A stretch of DNA of 64,000 nucleotides. Origin: Candidatus Uabimicrobium amorphum. Lineage in GTDB: Bacteria > Planctomycetota > Uabimicrobiia > Uabimicrobiales > Uabimicrobiaceae. The position numbers and the translations under genes are program-made. Positions 53,741-62,529 of this stretch are shown in pieces. Numbering within the stretch: position 1 is the first letter of the stretch; each line of letters starts with the position of its first letter. The notes under the pieces are model-generated. The model saw nothing but the letters and a program-made list of their open reading frames with translations, was not told where the DNA came from and did not search any database. Location: the NCBI RefSeq assembly GCF_009002475.1, contig NZ_AP019860.1, positions 2,232,001 through 2,296,000 of the forward strand, read 5' to 3'.

Positions 53741-56700
53741 TTACTTACCATAATTCGTCCAGATTTTGACCTGACCATCTTGACTACCAATGGCCAATAA
53801 TCTCTCATCAGGAGAGATGGCCATTGCGGTGATCGCACTTTGATTTTGTCCCAGGGTAAAAAGGGGAGCGACTATGTCGTCGCTGTGCTCTAAGTCCAAC
53901 GACCAGATTTTTATCGAGCGATCGCGACTGACAGAGATTATTTGTTGATCATTGTTGATAAATTTACATCTTGTCACTCGTGCATTGTGCCCCACAAACC
54001 TACGTAACAGCTTTCCTGACTTGACATCAACGAGCCATATTTCTCTTGCGTGTGCTGCCAGCAACCATTTGCCATCTTGCGAAAATTCGCAATAGGAAAA
54101 TCGGTCTTTCTCACGATGTAAAGACCACCGAAGCCTTGCGGTTTTCGCGTCGTGCAATTTTAAATGTACATTATTGGCGGTCGCGATATCATTTTTGTGA
54201 TTAAAGGCACAATAGATTACATCGGAACCTGTTTTTATAATTTGTGAAGGCTTACAACGAAGCGGCGTTTTGCCCTTACTTTTCGGCAGGGTACGGATGT
54301 TCCAAATATGTACACGATCATTGTAGCACCCCGCGGCCACTCTTGTACCATCGGGAGAATAGGCGCAGCTAATCACATTTTCGGTCAGCCCCACAAACTC
54401 AATGAGGTGCTGCTTGTTTTCGAGTGCAAATAGGCGCAAAAACCTGGAACACGCCACCAGTATTTTATCACCCTGTTGGTTAAAAAAACTCATGCGCGAT
54501 GGCAAAAAGTTACTAAACATCGGCTTGACTTTATTGTGCTTCCTAGACCATAGCCGCACCGCAATGTCAGGTGCATTGGTAATCACCATGTTATCAGCGG
54601 AAAAACTCAGCGTGGTAATTTTGGAGTTGAGTTTTGCGATGGTTTGTGGATTTTGTTTCGACGCTTTCCATAATTTCACCGTATTATCATTTCCCGATGT
54701 TATAATTGTTTGACCGTTTTTTGTAACAGCACAACTCGAAATAACCGCCAAATGCCTTTGACCTCTCGAAAAAGACACCCCTTTGTGCCCAGTGAACACC
54801 TGTTTAATTTTTTCACTTGCGAGATCGGTTATGATTAGTTTCTGGTCTTCCCCCACAGAAACGATTGTTTGACCATCCTCCATCAAGTCAAAACCATAAA
54901 CGCGCCCCTTGTGTATATCTAAAATTTTTGTGGCGTTCGCTCTTTTTATATCCCACACTCTTATCGTTTTATCATAACTCGCGGAAACAATTTTACCTTG
55001 CGATGCGAAACGACAGCAACTCACTTCATCTTCATGGCCTTTAAATATCTGCAACTGTTTGCCAGTTTTTACGTCCCACAACCGAACAGTCTTATCGTCG
55101 CCAGCAGTAAGTAGCCAGTCTTTATAGATGTCACAGTCATTTATATTATTGAGAAATTCGCTCTTATGCGCCACGATGGATTTGCGCTTACGACGTTTTT
55201 CAACATCCCACACCACAATTGTTTGTTGCAACGCTACGGCAATTTTGCTATTTCGCGTGGCGCGATTTCCCCCACTGGTCTGATCTTGACCAAGGTAACA
55301 TGCGATCAACATTTTACCATTTACAGAAAAAACCACTTTTTTCGCAGGAATGGTGTGCTTTAATGTCGTAAGAATTTTCCCGGAGGCAACATCGTATAAA
55401 AAAACATCCTTTCCAGCCACCGCGATTTGCTTACCATCGGGGCTAAACGTACAAGTGTTACATAAAGAGTTTTTTGCACACGTTATGCTACGAACCATTC
55501 TAGGCGTTTCGGTCGTAAAATCCCAAATAATGAGTTTATTTTTGCTATCTAAAGACGCCATACGTTTATTATCCGCACTTAAAGTGCAGTGCACTACATG
55601 GCTTTTATGTTGTTCCAAAGAGACATATTCATCGTTATTCTCTCCTTTCAACCAATGCCATTCCCAACCACGCATGTTCTCGGGGCAAGATTCTAGCCGG
55701 TTTTCCACATCGAGAACTTTATTGTCTTTTAAAAACAAATTCGCTAGTGCAATATTGGCATTATACGCCGACATTTGCGCTTTTTCTTCCGATTTTACCG
55801 CGGCTAACTGTGCGTCTTCCGCTGCTTTTCGCGCTTCTTCTGCTGCTTGTAGAGCGTCTTCCGCTACTTTTCGTGCATCTTCCGCTTCCTTTTTCGCTCG
55901 ATGGGCTTTTTTTTCCTCTAACTGCGAACGTTCCATCTCACGAACAGCAATCTTTTCCGCATTGATCGCCTTGAGCCTTGCGTTTTTTTCAACGATAATT
56001 TGTCGTTGAAAACTGTACAAAGTAAAAACAATACTTGCGAGTATCACAAACGCGGCTATTCCGGAAATGATGGCAATTTTCGTATTGCGAGCTGTCCATT
56101 TACGAAGTTTCCCCCAGTAGGTAATGGGACGTGCCCGAACAGGGCGGTTATGAATGAAGTTTTGTAAATCTTCGGCCAAAGCCATCGCCGTAGCGTAGCG
56201 TTTACTTGGTTTTTTTTCCAAACATTTCAAGCAAATAGACTCAAGATCTACGGGAATATCAGGGTTAATAAGGCGTGGAGAAACGGGATCTTTGTTGAGA
56301 ATATGATTCAATGTGTTGTAAACGGACTCCCCTTGAAACGGGGGTGTTTTCGCCAACGCCATGTACAGGCTCGCACCTAGAGAATATATATCACTTTTTT
56401 TGCCTACTTTCGTTCCACCTGCTTGCTCCGGCGACATAAAAAAAGGTGTTCCTAAAAGTTCTCCGGTGCACGACAAATTGTTATCTGTCATTTTTGCCAA
56501 ACCAAAATCCATCAACTTGACTTGACGTTTATTGGTTAACATGATATTCGACGGTTTGATATCACGGTGTACTATTTTGTATTTATGAATTTCCGCAACA
56601 GCGTGTGCACATTGTAACATAATTTGAGCTATTTGTTTGGCGTTCAAAGTTCCTTGTTCTATTTCTTTAGAAAATACATCGCCGTCTACATATTCCATCG

Positions 56701-57175
56701 TAAAATAATTCTGAGGGTGTTCACCAACATCGTAAATCTCCACAATGTTGGGATGACGAAGTTGCGCCATGGCTTTTGCCTCAAGGAGAAAGCGCTCAAT
56801 AATTTTATCCTCTATATTACTACCCAAGATAATCTTCAGTGCCACTTTGCGATTTAGTTTATGATCATAAGCAGCATAAACGGCCCCCATACCTCCGCGA
56901 CCAAGCAAAGACTCTATGCGATAGTGGTTAAAGTTTTCACCTATCGCCAAGCCCTTTTGTTTATTGGAAGTTGCGGTACTTAAAGACTGACTAGCTCTCT
57001 GTAAATCGCTACTTGACAAGCGCCGTTTTTGCATTAATAATTCCGACAAAGAGATGGCATTGTTTGTTCTTGCGGCATTGATAAATTCATTCCACACAAC
57101 CATCGCTTGTTGTTGGGTAATAAATTGCTTTTGTATCAGTGTTGTCAAAAGTTGTTGTTCTTTCTCAAAGGCCAT
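53741..57175 (-). CDS. Ser/Thr protein kinase with transmembrane helix and WD40 propeller(s)
   Basis: An 1144-residue protein. After a helical N-terminus the kinase domain (about 85-345) has GRGGMG (92-97), Lys114, HRDIKPSN (203-210), DFG (223-225) and GTPFFMSPEQ. A transmembrane helix (about 366-388) and an Ala/Glu/Lys-rich coiled coil (395-475, with AEDALQAAEEARKAAEDAQL) follow. From about 500 to the end are 12-14 WD40 repeats (for example TAGDDKTVRLWDVKTG), enough for one or two propellers. The architecture is a planctomycete hallmark. It starts 22 bases after the carbamoyltransferase gene and may share its transcript. The cue and substrates are unknown. Confidence 0.92.
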   Translation of the reverse strand: MAFEKEQQLLTTLIQKQFITQQQAMVVWNEFINAARTNNAISLSELLMQKRRLSSSDLQRASQSLSTATSNKQKGLAIGENFNHYRIESLLGRGGMGAVYAAYDHKLNRKVALKIILGSNIEDKIIERFLLEAKAMAQLRHPNIVEIYDVGEHPQNYFTMEYVDGDVFSKEIEQGTLNAKQIAQIMLQCAHAVAEIHKYKIVHRDIKPSNIMLTNKRQVKLMDFGLAKMTDNNLSCTGELLGTPFFMSPEQAGGTKVGKKSDIYSLGASLYMALAKTPPFQGESVYNTLNHILNKDPVSPRLINPDIPVDLESICLKCLEKKPSKRYATAMALAEDLQNFIHNRPVRARPITYWGKLRKWTARNTKIAIISGIAAFVILASIVFTLYSFQRQIIVEKNARLKAINAEKIAVREMERSQLEEKKAHRAKKEAEDARKVAEDALQAAEEARKAAEDAQLAAVKSEEKAQMSAYNANIALANLFLKDNKVLDVENRLESCPENMRGWEWHWLKGENNDEYVSLEQHKSHVVHCTLSADNKRMASLDSKNKLIIWDFTTETPRMVRSITCAKNSLCNTCTFSPDGKQIAVAGKDVFLYDVASGKILTTLKHTIPAKKVVFSVNGKMLIACYLGQDQTSGGNRATRNSKIAVALQQTIVVWDVEKRRKRKSIVAHKSEFLNNINDCDIYKDWLLTAGDDKTVRLWDVKTGKQLQIFKGHEDEVSCCRFASQGKIVSASYDKTIRVWDIKRANATKILDIHKGRVYGFDLMEDGQTIVSVGEDQKLIITDLASEKIKQVFTGHKGVSFSRGQRHLAVISSCAVTKNGQTIITSGNDNTVKLWKASKQNPQTIAKLNSKITTLSFSADNMVITNAPDIAVRLWSRKHNKVKPMFSNFLPSRMSFFNQQGDKILVACSRFLRLFALENKQHLIEFVGLTENVISCAYSPDGTRVAAGCYNDRVHIWNIRTLPKSKGKTPLRCKPSQIIKTGSDVIYCAFNHKNDIATANNVHLKLHDAKTARLRWSLHREKDRFSYCEFSQDGKWLLAAHAREIWLVDVKSGKLLRRFVGHNARVTRCKFINNDQQIISVSRDRSIKIWSLDLEHSDDIVAPLFTLGQNQSAITAMAISPDERLLAIGSQDGQVKIWTNYGK

Positions 57176-57197
57176 GATTTATTTTCCTACAAAATTT

Positions 57198-58946
57198 TTA
57201 TACACGCGAAACAATATAGTTACCCATGGCAATCACATCCATCTTAGTACGCAGAAAGCACTGCAAAGCTTGCTGTGGTGTATTGACAATTGGCTCGTTT
57301 TCATTAAACGAAGTGTTGAGCACCAACGGAATCCCCGTCTGTTGATAAAATTTTTCAATTAACTTATAGTACAACGGGTTTTGCTCTTTGGCCACTGTTT
57401 GCAGACGCCCACTACCATCAACATGAGTTACAGCAGGAATTTGCGAATGTTTTTCTTTTTTAATTTGTAACACCATCATCATAAATGGCACCTCGGTGTC
57501 CGTGGTGAAATATTCACAAACGTGCTCGCGTAAAATAGACGGTGCAAAGGGGCGAAAGGATTCACGGCGCTTGATTTTTGCATTGAGTATTTCACGCATA
57601 TCCTCGCGTCGTGGGTCAACAACAATACTACGATTTCCCAGCGCGCGCGGCCCCCATTCCATTTTTCCTTGAAACCAGCCAATCACTTTGCCTTCGACAA
57701 TTGCCGTAGCAGTTTTTGCCGTTAACTCTTCGTCGTCTTTGCACTGCACAACACAAAACTCATCTTGCGCAATACCTTGTTGCAGTTTTTCATTTTCGTG
57801 TAGTGCGTTTTCAATTTCCGCATCGTCATAACCCGGTCCTAAGTAGGCGTTGTATTCCTTTGCAATGCGTTTGTTGCCCAACAAGACATTATGCACATAA
57901 TACGCTGCCCCTATCGCTCCACCAGCATCCCCAGCAGCAGCGGGAATATACACATTTTTAAATTCGGTCGCAGAATGTATTTTGCCATTGGCAACACTGT
58001 TCATCGCACAACCTCCTGCTAAAGCAAGGTTTTCTTCGTGTGTTTTGCGATGGAGGTGTGTCAAAATGTGGAAAACAGCCTCTTCGTACATCGCTTGCAT
58101 TGATGCGGCAATATTGCGATGATGCTCATTAATTTCTTCGTGTTTGCCGCGAGGAGGGCCGAGTAATTTGCTTAACTTTGCAGAGTACACGGTTTCAATT
58201 TTTGGTTCTCCACCATCCCACGACATCTTGCCTCCACCACGGTGATGGCAGAAAAACGGCAGGTTAAGGCGAAATAGACCATTTTTTTGCAGAAGAACAA
58301 TTTGTCGCATTTCGCGCATCAGATTTTTCTCGCCGTACGGAGACAAGCCCATCACTTTGTACTCATCTCCGTATTTATCAAATCCCAAAAACTGAGTAAT
58401 CGCAAGATAAAATAGTCCTAAGGAATGCGGAAACAGCACTTCGCCATTCACCTGAATCTCGTTGTGCTCGCCCACACCGATCATTGTGCTGGCAAAATCA
58501 CCAAAGCCATCCACGGAACAAACAGCAGCTCTTTCCATACCCGAAAGAAAAAAACTGCTGGCGATATGTGCTAAGTGATGATGAACATGAATTACCTTAG
58601 CATCAAACTCTGGCCAGTGTTGTTGTAGGATATTCTCAAGACTCGCAACTTTTTTTCGGTTTTTTAAACGATTGATGACCAAAGACGGCCCTGGCATATT
58701 GGTGAACGTAAACAAAACTTTGCGCCAAAAATGCGCATGCGGATCGCGATTGATCGCCACATATTCTACATCGCGCATTGTGATTTCACATTGTTGTAGC
58801 ACAAAATCAATGGCTTGTCGCGGAAAACCCGCCCAGTGTTTTATGCGTGAAAAACGTTCTTCTTCAACCGCTGCAATCAATTCACCATCTTTTATAATAC
58901 ATGCCGCAGAGTCCCCATGGTATGCATTGATTCCCAAAATAAACAT
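57198..58946 (-). CDS. Carbamoyltransferase, NodU/CmcH family
   Basis: A 582-residue protein with the TobZ/NodU layout: an N-terminal Kae1-like domain starting LGINAYHGDSAACIIKDG, metal-binding HHHLAH (122-127), VDGFGDF, LALAGGCAMNSVANGKI, and the C-terminal YrdC-like part with GPRALGNRSIVVDPR and LNTSFNENEPIV. These enzymes make carbamoyl-adenylate from carbamoyl phosphate and ATP and transfer it to a hydroxyl on a sugar or antibiotic. Two glycosyltransferase genes upstream on the same strand suggest a surface glycan or glycolipid as target. Start ATG follows GGAAGA. Confidence 0.93.
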   Translation of the reverse strand: MFILGINAYHGDSAACIIKDGELIAAVEEERFSRIKHWAGFPRQAIDFVLQQCEITMRDVEYVAINRDPHAHFWRKVLFTFTNMPGPSLVINRLKNRKKVASLENILQQHWPEFDAKVIHVHHHLAHIASSFFLSGMERAAVCSVDGFGDFASTMIGVGEHNEIQVNGEVLFPHSLGLFYLAITQFLGFDKYGDEYKVMGLSPYGEKNLMREMRQIVLLQKNGLFRLNLPFFCHHRGGGKMSWDGGEPKIETVYSAKLSKLLGPPRGKHEEINEHHRNIAASMQAMYEEAVFHILTHLHRKTHEENLALAGGCAMNSVANGKIHSATEFKNVYIPAAAGDAGGAIGAAYYVHNVLLGNKRIAKEYNAYLGPGYDDAEIENALHENEKLQQGIAQDEFCVVQCKDDEELTAKTATAIVEGKVIGWFQGKMEWGPRALGNRSIVVDPRREDMREILNAKIKRRESFRPFAPSILREHVCEYFTTDTEVPFMMMVLQIKKEKHSQIPAVTHVDGSGRLQTVAKEQNPLYYKLIEKFYQQTGIPLVLNTSFNENEPIVNTPQQALQCFLRTKMDVIAMGNYIVSRV

Positions 58947-58950
58947 CTTT

Positions 58951-59107
58951 TTTCTTCCTGCTATTTTTACCTAAACGTGTGTCCATCTCTCTTTGAGGGA
59001 ACGGGCGGACACAAGGTCCGCCCCTACATTTCTTCCTGCTATTTTTGACCTAAACGTGTGTCCATCTCTCTTTGAGGGAACGGGCGGACACAAGGTCCAT
59101 CCCTACA
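58951..59107. repeat. Direct duplication of 78/79 bases with GGGCGGAC hairpins
   Basis: Copies at 58951-59028 and 59029-59107 differ by a one-base insertion and a few substitutions. Copy 1 contains GGGCGGAC-ACAAG-GTCCGCCC with a perfect stem; in copy 2 the right arm is degraded to GTCCATCC. The hairpin and its CCTACATTT flank match the copy at 48128. It separates the carbamoyltransferase from the glycosyltransferase genes. Confidence 0.88.
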
Positions 59108-59130
59108 TTTCCGCCTCGATTCCGCAACGC

Positions 59131-59982
59131 CTACTGTTCGCGGACATCCATATTTTTCTCATACATCTTGGCATCAATCAAAAAACGGTACCAAAATCCT
59201 TGTAAAAAGTGAAAAATAAGTCCTGGCTTTCCGTCGAGAAAACCCAAACGCAAAAAATAGCGATACCCAAAATACAATAGCGGACGCAAAAACAATGGAA
59301 ACTTCCCATAAAACTTACGCAAAAAACGGCGTTTTTCAATCGGATTACCGGTGATTTTTGCTTGTATTTGCTGTGAATTTATTTTCGATAATTGTTCTTC
59401 GGCTTCCAAAGTTGCCCATCGATTATGGCGCGTAATAAACTTGTCAATAGAATCGGTAATGATATCGATCATATCTCCGCGTATTTTTAGAGTTTTCCCC
59501 TCGACCATAAAGTGTTGGTCGTAAAGTCGCTCTTCACACTTTCCTCTACCGTTGCGAAATACAATGGCGTGGTATACGGGATAATGCCCGCCATAGCGAA
59601 TCCATTTTCCCATAAAAATAGTGCGTCTACTTACCAAGAACCCGTTCACTTCAGAAGGAATATCCGCGGTAAAATGATTGCGTATACTTTCTTGTAGCTC
59701 TGGTGTTGCGCGGTGGTCGGCGTCGAGATTCATGATCCACGGCGTTTTAATATCTAGATGTGAAAATGCCCAATTGCGCTGTTGAGAATAATTGTCGAAA
59801 GGATTCTGCGCAATGTTTTTGGTGTATTTACCAGCTATTTCTAATGTGCGGTCTGTCGAATATGAATCAACAACGAACACCTCCTCTACCCAAGAAACAA
59901 CGCTTTGAATACAAGCCTCTATATTTTTTTCTTCATTGTAGGTTAAGATAATAGCTGAAATAGGCAGTTTATTGTTTTTCAC
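59131..59982 (-). CDS. Family 2 glycosyltransferase, WaaE/KdtX-like
   Basis: A 283-residue GT-A enzyme: SAIILTYNEEKNIEACIQSV, EEVFVVDSYSTDRTLEIA, NWAFSHLDIKTPWIMNLDADH with the DxD-like metal site, and a basic C-terminus (FPLFLRPLLYFGYRYFLRLG) likely to contact the membrane. This is the WaaE/KdtX type, used in LPS core or exopolysaccharide assembly. GTG start overlaps the upstream glycosyltransferase gene by 14 bases, so the two are coupled. Confidence 0.9.
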   Translation of the reverse strand: MKNNKLPISAIILTYNEEKNIEACIQSVVSWVEEVFVVDSYSTDRTLEIAGKYTKNIAQNPFDNYSQQRNWAFSHLDIKTPWIMNLDADHRATPELQESIRNHFTADIPSEVNGFLVSRRTIFMGKWIRYGGHYPVYHAIVFRNGRGKCEERLYDQHFMVEGKTLKIRGDMIDIITDSIDKFITRHNRWATLEAEEQLSKINSQQIQAKITGNPIEKRRFLRKFYGKFPLFLRPLLYFGYRYFLRLGFLDGKPGLIFHFLQGFWYRFLIDAKMYEKNMDVREQ

Positions 59983-61153
59983 GGATAATCTTTCTATAGT
60001 TCTGTAACATCAACAATGCCGTTCTTTGCGCTGCGTAAAAATTTTTGACGAGCGTGTAACCATTTTCTACCATCTCTTCATGTGAGCTTCTCCATATACT
60101 TTCCAGCGCATTGTACACACTTTCCACTTTCGTCTCACAGATCAACCCCGCGTCATGTTTTTGTACTTCGATGAAAATCCCCACTTGGTCGGAAATAATG
60201 ATGGGGGTACGGCATGCAAGCGCTTCAATTGCTACCATTCCAAAATTCTCGGAATAAGAAGGAAGAATAAAGCATTGGGCATTTTGGTAAGCCGCAACGC
60301 GTGCTTCTCCGTTGATGAGACCAGTAAAAACAACACGCGTCTCTATATCATATTTTTGGATGATGGAATGCAAAAACTGCGTATAGTTATCTTCGTCAGG
60401 CCCGGCAATGACTAAACAAACATCGTCATACTTTTTACAAAATTTTGCATACGCCGGTAATAATAAATCAATGCCCTTCTTCCAGCTTAGGCGGCTCAAA
60501 AAAAGTATGTATTTTGTCGTTTTTTTTCCGAGGTAGTGCTCGGAAAAATTCATCGTCGACGGTGAAAATTCCTCAAGCTCAATTCCGTTAGCGACAACAA
60601 ACCCTTTTGCTTTTAATTGTAAAAATTTTTGTACCTTTTGTTGTTCATCTGTGGTAGTAAAGTGCAGTGCAGCGCTACTATTTAAGCATCGGCGTGCCAC
60701 CAAATAGTAATATAGTTTCTTGAGATAGCGCGACTTTGTGAGCAATGTTTTCGGGTATATAGTACCGCGTGGAGAAATAATAAACGGAATTTTATGTATA
60801 CAACAAGCAATGCATGCCGCGACAACGGGAAAATTCCACACCGCTGTGATATGTACTATATCATAATTTTTCACTACGCGCAGTAAATACGCAAACATAC
60901 GCGGTGAAAAGGTAAAATGATGATATCCGTAGTATTTAAAGTACATCACGCGAACATCATCAACTTTTTGCCATTTATTTAATGCGATATTTTGATCCCG
61001 TAAGCCTGCATTCGAGGTAATTACGTCGACGTCCTGTCCTTGCTTTACAAGATTTTTATTCAGTAAATGCACGGAATGAATCGGGCCACCATAGCAAAAT
61101 GCCGGATAGTACGACGGACTAACATGCAATATTCGTAGGCGAACATTTTCCAT
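59969..61153 (-). CDS. Family 4 glycosyltransferase
   Basis: A 394-residue GT-B enzyme: N-terminal RILHVSPSYYPAFCYGGPIHSVHLL, linker region VVANGIELEEF, C-terminal LFLSRLSWKKGIDLLLPAYAKF and the donor-binding segment ILPSYSENFGMVAIEALACRTPII, with the E-x7-E motif. It transfers a sugar from a nucleotide donor during glycan synthesis. No strong ribosome site precedes the ATG. It begins the minus-strand glycan group and is translationally coupled to the GT2 gene. Sugar specificity cannot be told. Confidence 0.92.
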   Translation of the reverse strand: MENVRLRILHVSPSYYPAFCYGGPIHSVHLLNKNLVKQGQDVDVITSNAGLRDQNIALNKWQKVDDVRVMYFKYYGYHHFTFSPRMFAYLLRVVKNYDIVHITAVWNFPVVAACIACCIHKIPFIISPRGTIYPKTLLTKSRYLKKLYYYLVARRCLNSSAALHFTTTDEQQKVQKFLQLKAKGFVVANGIELEEFSPSTMNFSEHYLGKKTTKYILFLSRLSWKKGIDLLLPAYAKFCKKYDDVCLVIAGPDEDNYTQFLHSIIQKYDIETRVVFTGLINGEARVAAYQNAQCFILPSYSENFGMVAIEALACRTPIIISDQVGIFIEVQKHDAGLICETKVESVYNALESIWRSSHEEMVENGYTLVKNFYAAQRTALLMLQNYRKIIREKQ

Positions 61154-61174
61154 AATAATTTTTCTGTGGTAAAA

Positions 61175-61336
61175 TAGGGCGTGTCATCCATTAACCTTCA
61201 TTCACTATTTAGCCCTTGTAAATACTAGCGTCGTTGTTCCTCATTTAAATAAACTGGTTATGATGCGTTCGGAGCGCCTAGCTAGAATTTACAATGACTT
61301 TAATATTAAACAAACTTTAATTGATGACACGCCCTA
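61175..61336. mobile_element. MITE-like element with terminal inverted repeats
   Basis: TAGGGCGTGTCATC (61175-61188) and its exact complement (61323-61336) bound 162 bases. With three to four mismatches the similarity extends through ATTAA into both arms to about 24 bases. A nested imperfect inverted repeat (TGTAAATACTAG / CTAGAATTTACA) lies inside. There is no coding capacity. The ends look like insertion-sequence termini. Confidence 0.6.
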
Positions 61337-61461
61337 AATCTGTGTTGTTTTATTTCTACTAGCACAAGTCATTTTCTATAGAACAAGTTATAGCATAATA
61401 GCACCGCCTCATTCTAAAGTAAATTATGGATAATCGCGATTTTTTATTAGGGAATAGTAAC

Positions 61462-62529
61462 GTGCCCCATTACATATGGACAATAATCTGCATCATGCTG
61501 TTGTGTAGCTGCGAAGAACAAGCGACACAAACATCTCAACAAGATATACGCATCGCTCAAGTGAAAACAATGACAATACAATCACAAAAATGGCAAGAAA
61601 TGATCTCCGCGTACGGTGTTATTGAAGCCGCAAAAGAAGTACAAATCACCGTAGAGTTTTCTGCTAAAATAAAAAGTGTGTTTTTCAAGGAAGGACAAAC
61701 AGTAAAACGTGGCCAACAATTAATTACTTTTGATAGTACAAAACGCAAGCTGCGTTTGCAAAATGCCGAACAATCGGTAAAAGACGCTCGTGCACGTCTT
61801 CACAAAGCAAGACAAGAGGCACGCAGTACGCGTAAACTATTTATGCATGGAAATGCTGCGCGCACAAAATACGACGCTACGGAAGCAAAACTTCGCCAAG
61901 CAATGGCGCAGTACGAACAATCTTTGACAGCCACCAAATTGGCAATGCGCGAGTTACGAGAGAGTAGATTGATTAGTCCGGTCACAGGTGTTGTCGAAAA
62001 ATGCAATGTCCACTCAGGGGAAACCATCTTACCCGGACAACTCATTGGTGTCATTCAGGTTGTCGAAACGGTGCGTGTCGCCACTTATGTCAGCGAAAAA
62101 GACATCAATCATTTACGCATTGGATCAGAAGCGCGCGTCACCTCTTCGGGTGTCGCTGGTTATACTTACTCTGCGCGTGTGGAAGCTTTGGGCATTAAAG
62201 CCGATACACGTACAGGAAACTTTCCTGTCAAATTGATGATCGAAAACAAGCAAGGACTACTGCGCCCCGGTATGACGGCCAAGGTAGTGTTACAAGGTTT
62301 AGAAATACAAGACGCGATTGTCGTACCCGACAATATTCTCGTAGATCGCCAGCGTCGCAAGGTACTTTACATTGTAAAAAACAACGCGGCCGAAGAAATA
62401 GAGCCGGTCATCGGTACTTCTCCTAATGATCAAGTGCTCATACTCCAAGGTCTCCATCCGGGAGACAAAGTGATTACAAGTAATCTACAACAAATTGTCA
62501 ATGGTTCCCCTGTAAAGGAGATCCCATGA
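61462..62529 (+). CDS. RND efflux periplasmic adaptor (membrane fusion) lipoprotein
   Basis: A 355-residue adaptor: lipoprotein-type signal ending LLCSC, a lipoyl-like half (SAKIKSVFFKEGQTVKRGQQLITFD), an alpha-helical hairpin (NAEQSVKDARARLHKARQEA), the second lipoyl half (LISPVTGVVEKCNVHSGE), a beta-barrel region and a membrane-proximal end (VIGTSPNDQVLILQGLHPGDKVI). It links the inner-membrane pump to an outer-membrane channel. The GTG at 61462 is preferred for its GGGAATAG site and compact signal; ATG 61426 in the same frame would add 12 residues. Its stop overlaps the pump ATG (ATGA). Confidence 0.9.
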   Translation: MPHYIWTIICIMLLCSCEEQATQTSQQDIRIAQVKTMTIQSQKWQEMISAYGVIEAAKEVQITVEFSAKIKSVFFKEGQTVKRGQQLITFDSTKRKLRLQNAEQSVKDARARLHKARQEARSTRKLFMHGNAARTKYDATEAKLRQAMAQYEQSLTATKLAMRELRESRLISPVTGVVEKCNVHSGETILPGQLIGVIQVVETVRVATYVSEKDINHLRIGSEARVTSSGVAGYTYSARVEALGIKADTRTGNFPVKLMIENKQGLLRPGMTAKVVLQGLEIQDAIVVPDNILVDRQRRKVLYIVKNNAAEEIEPVIGTSPNDQVLILQGLHPGDKVITSNLQQIVNGSPVKEIP

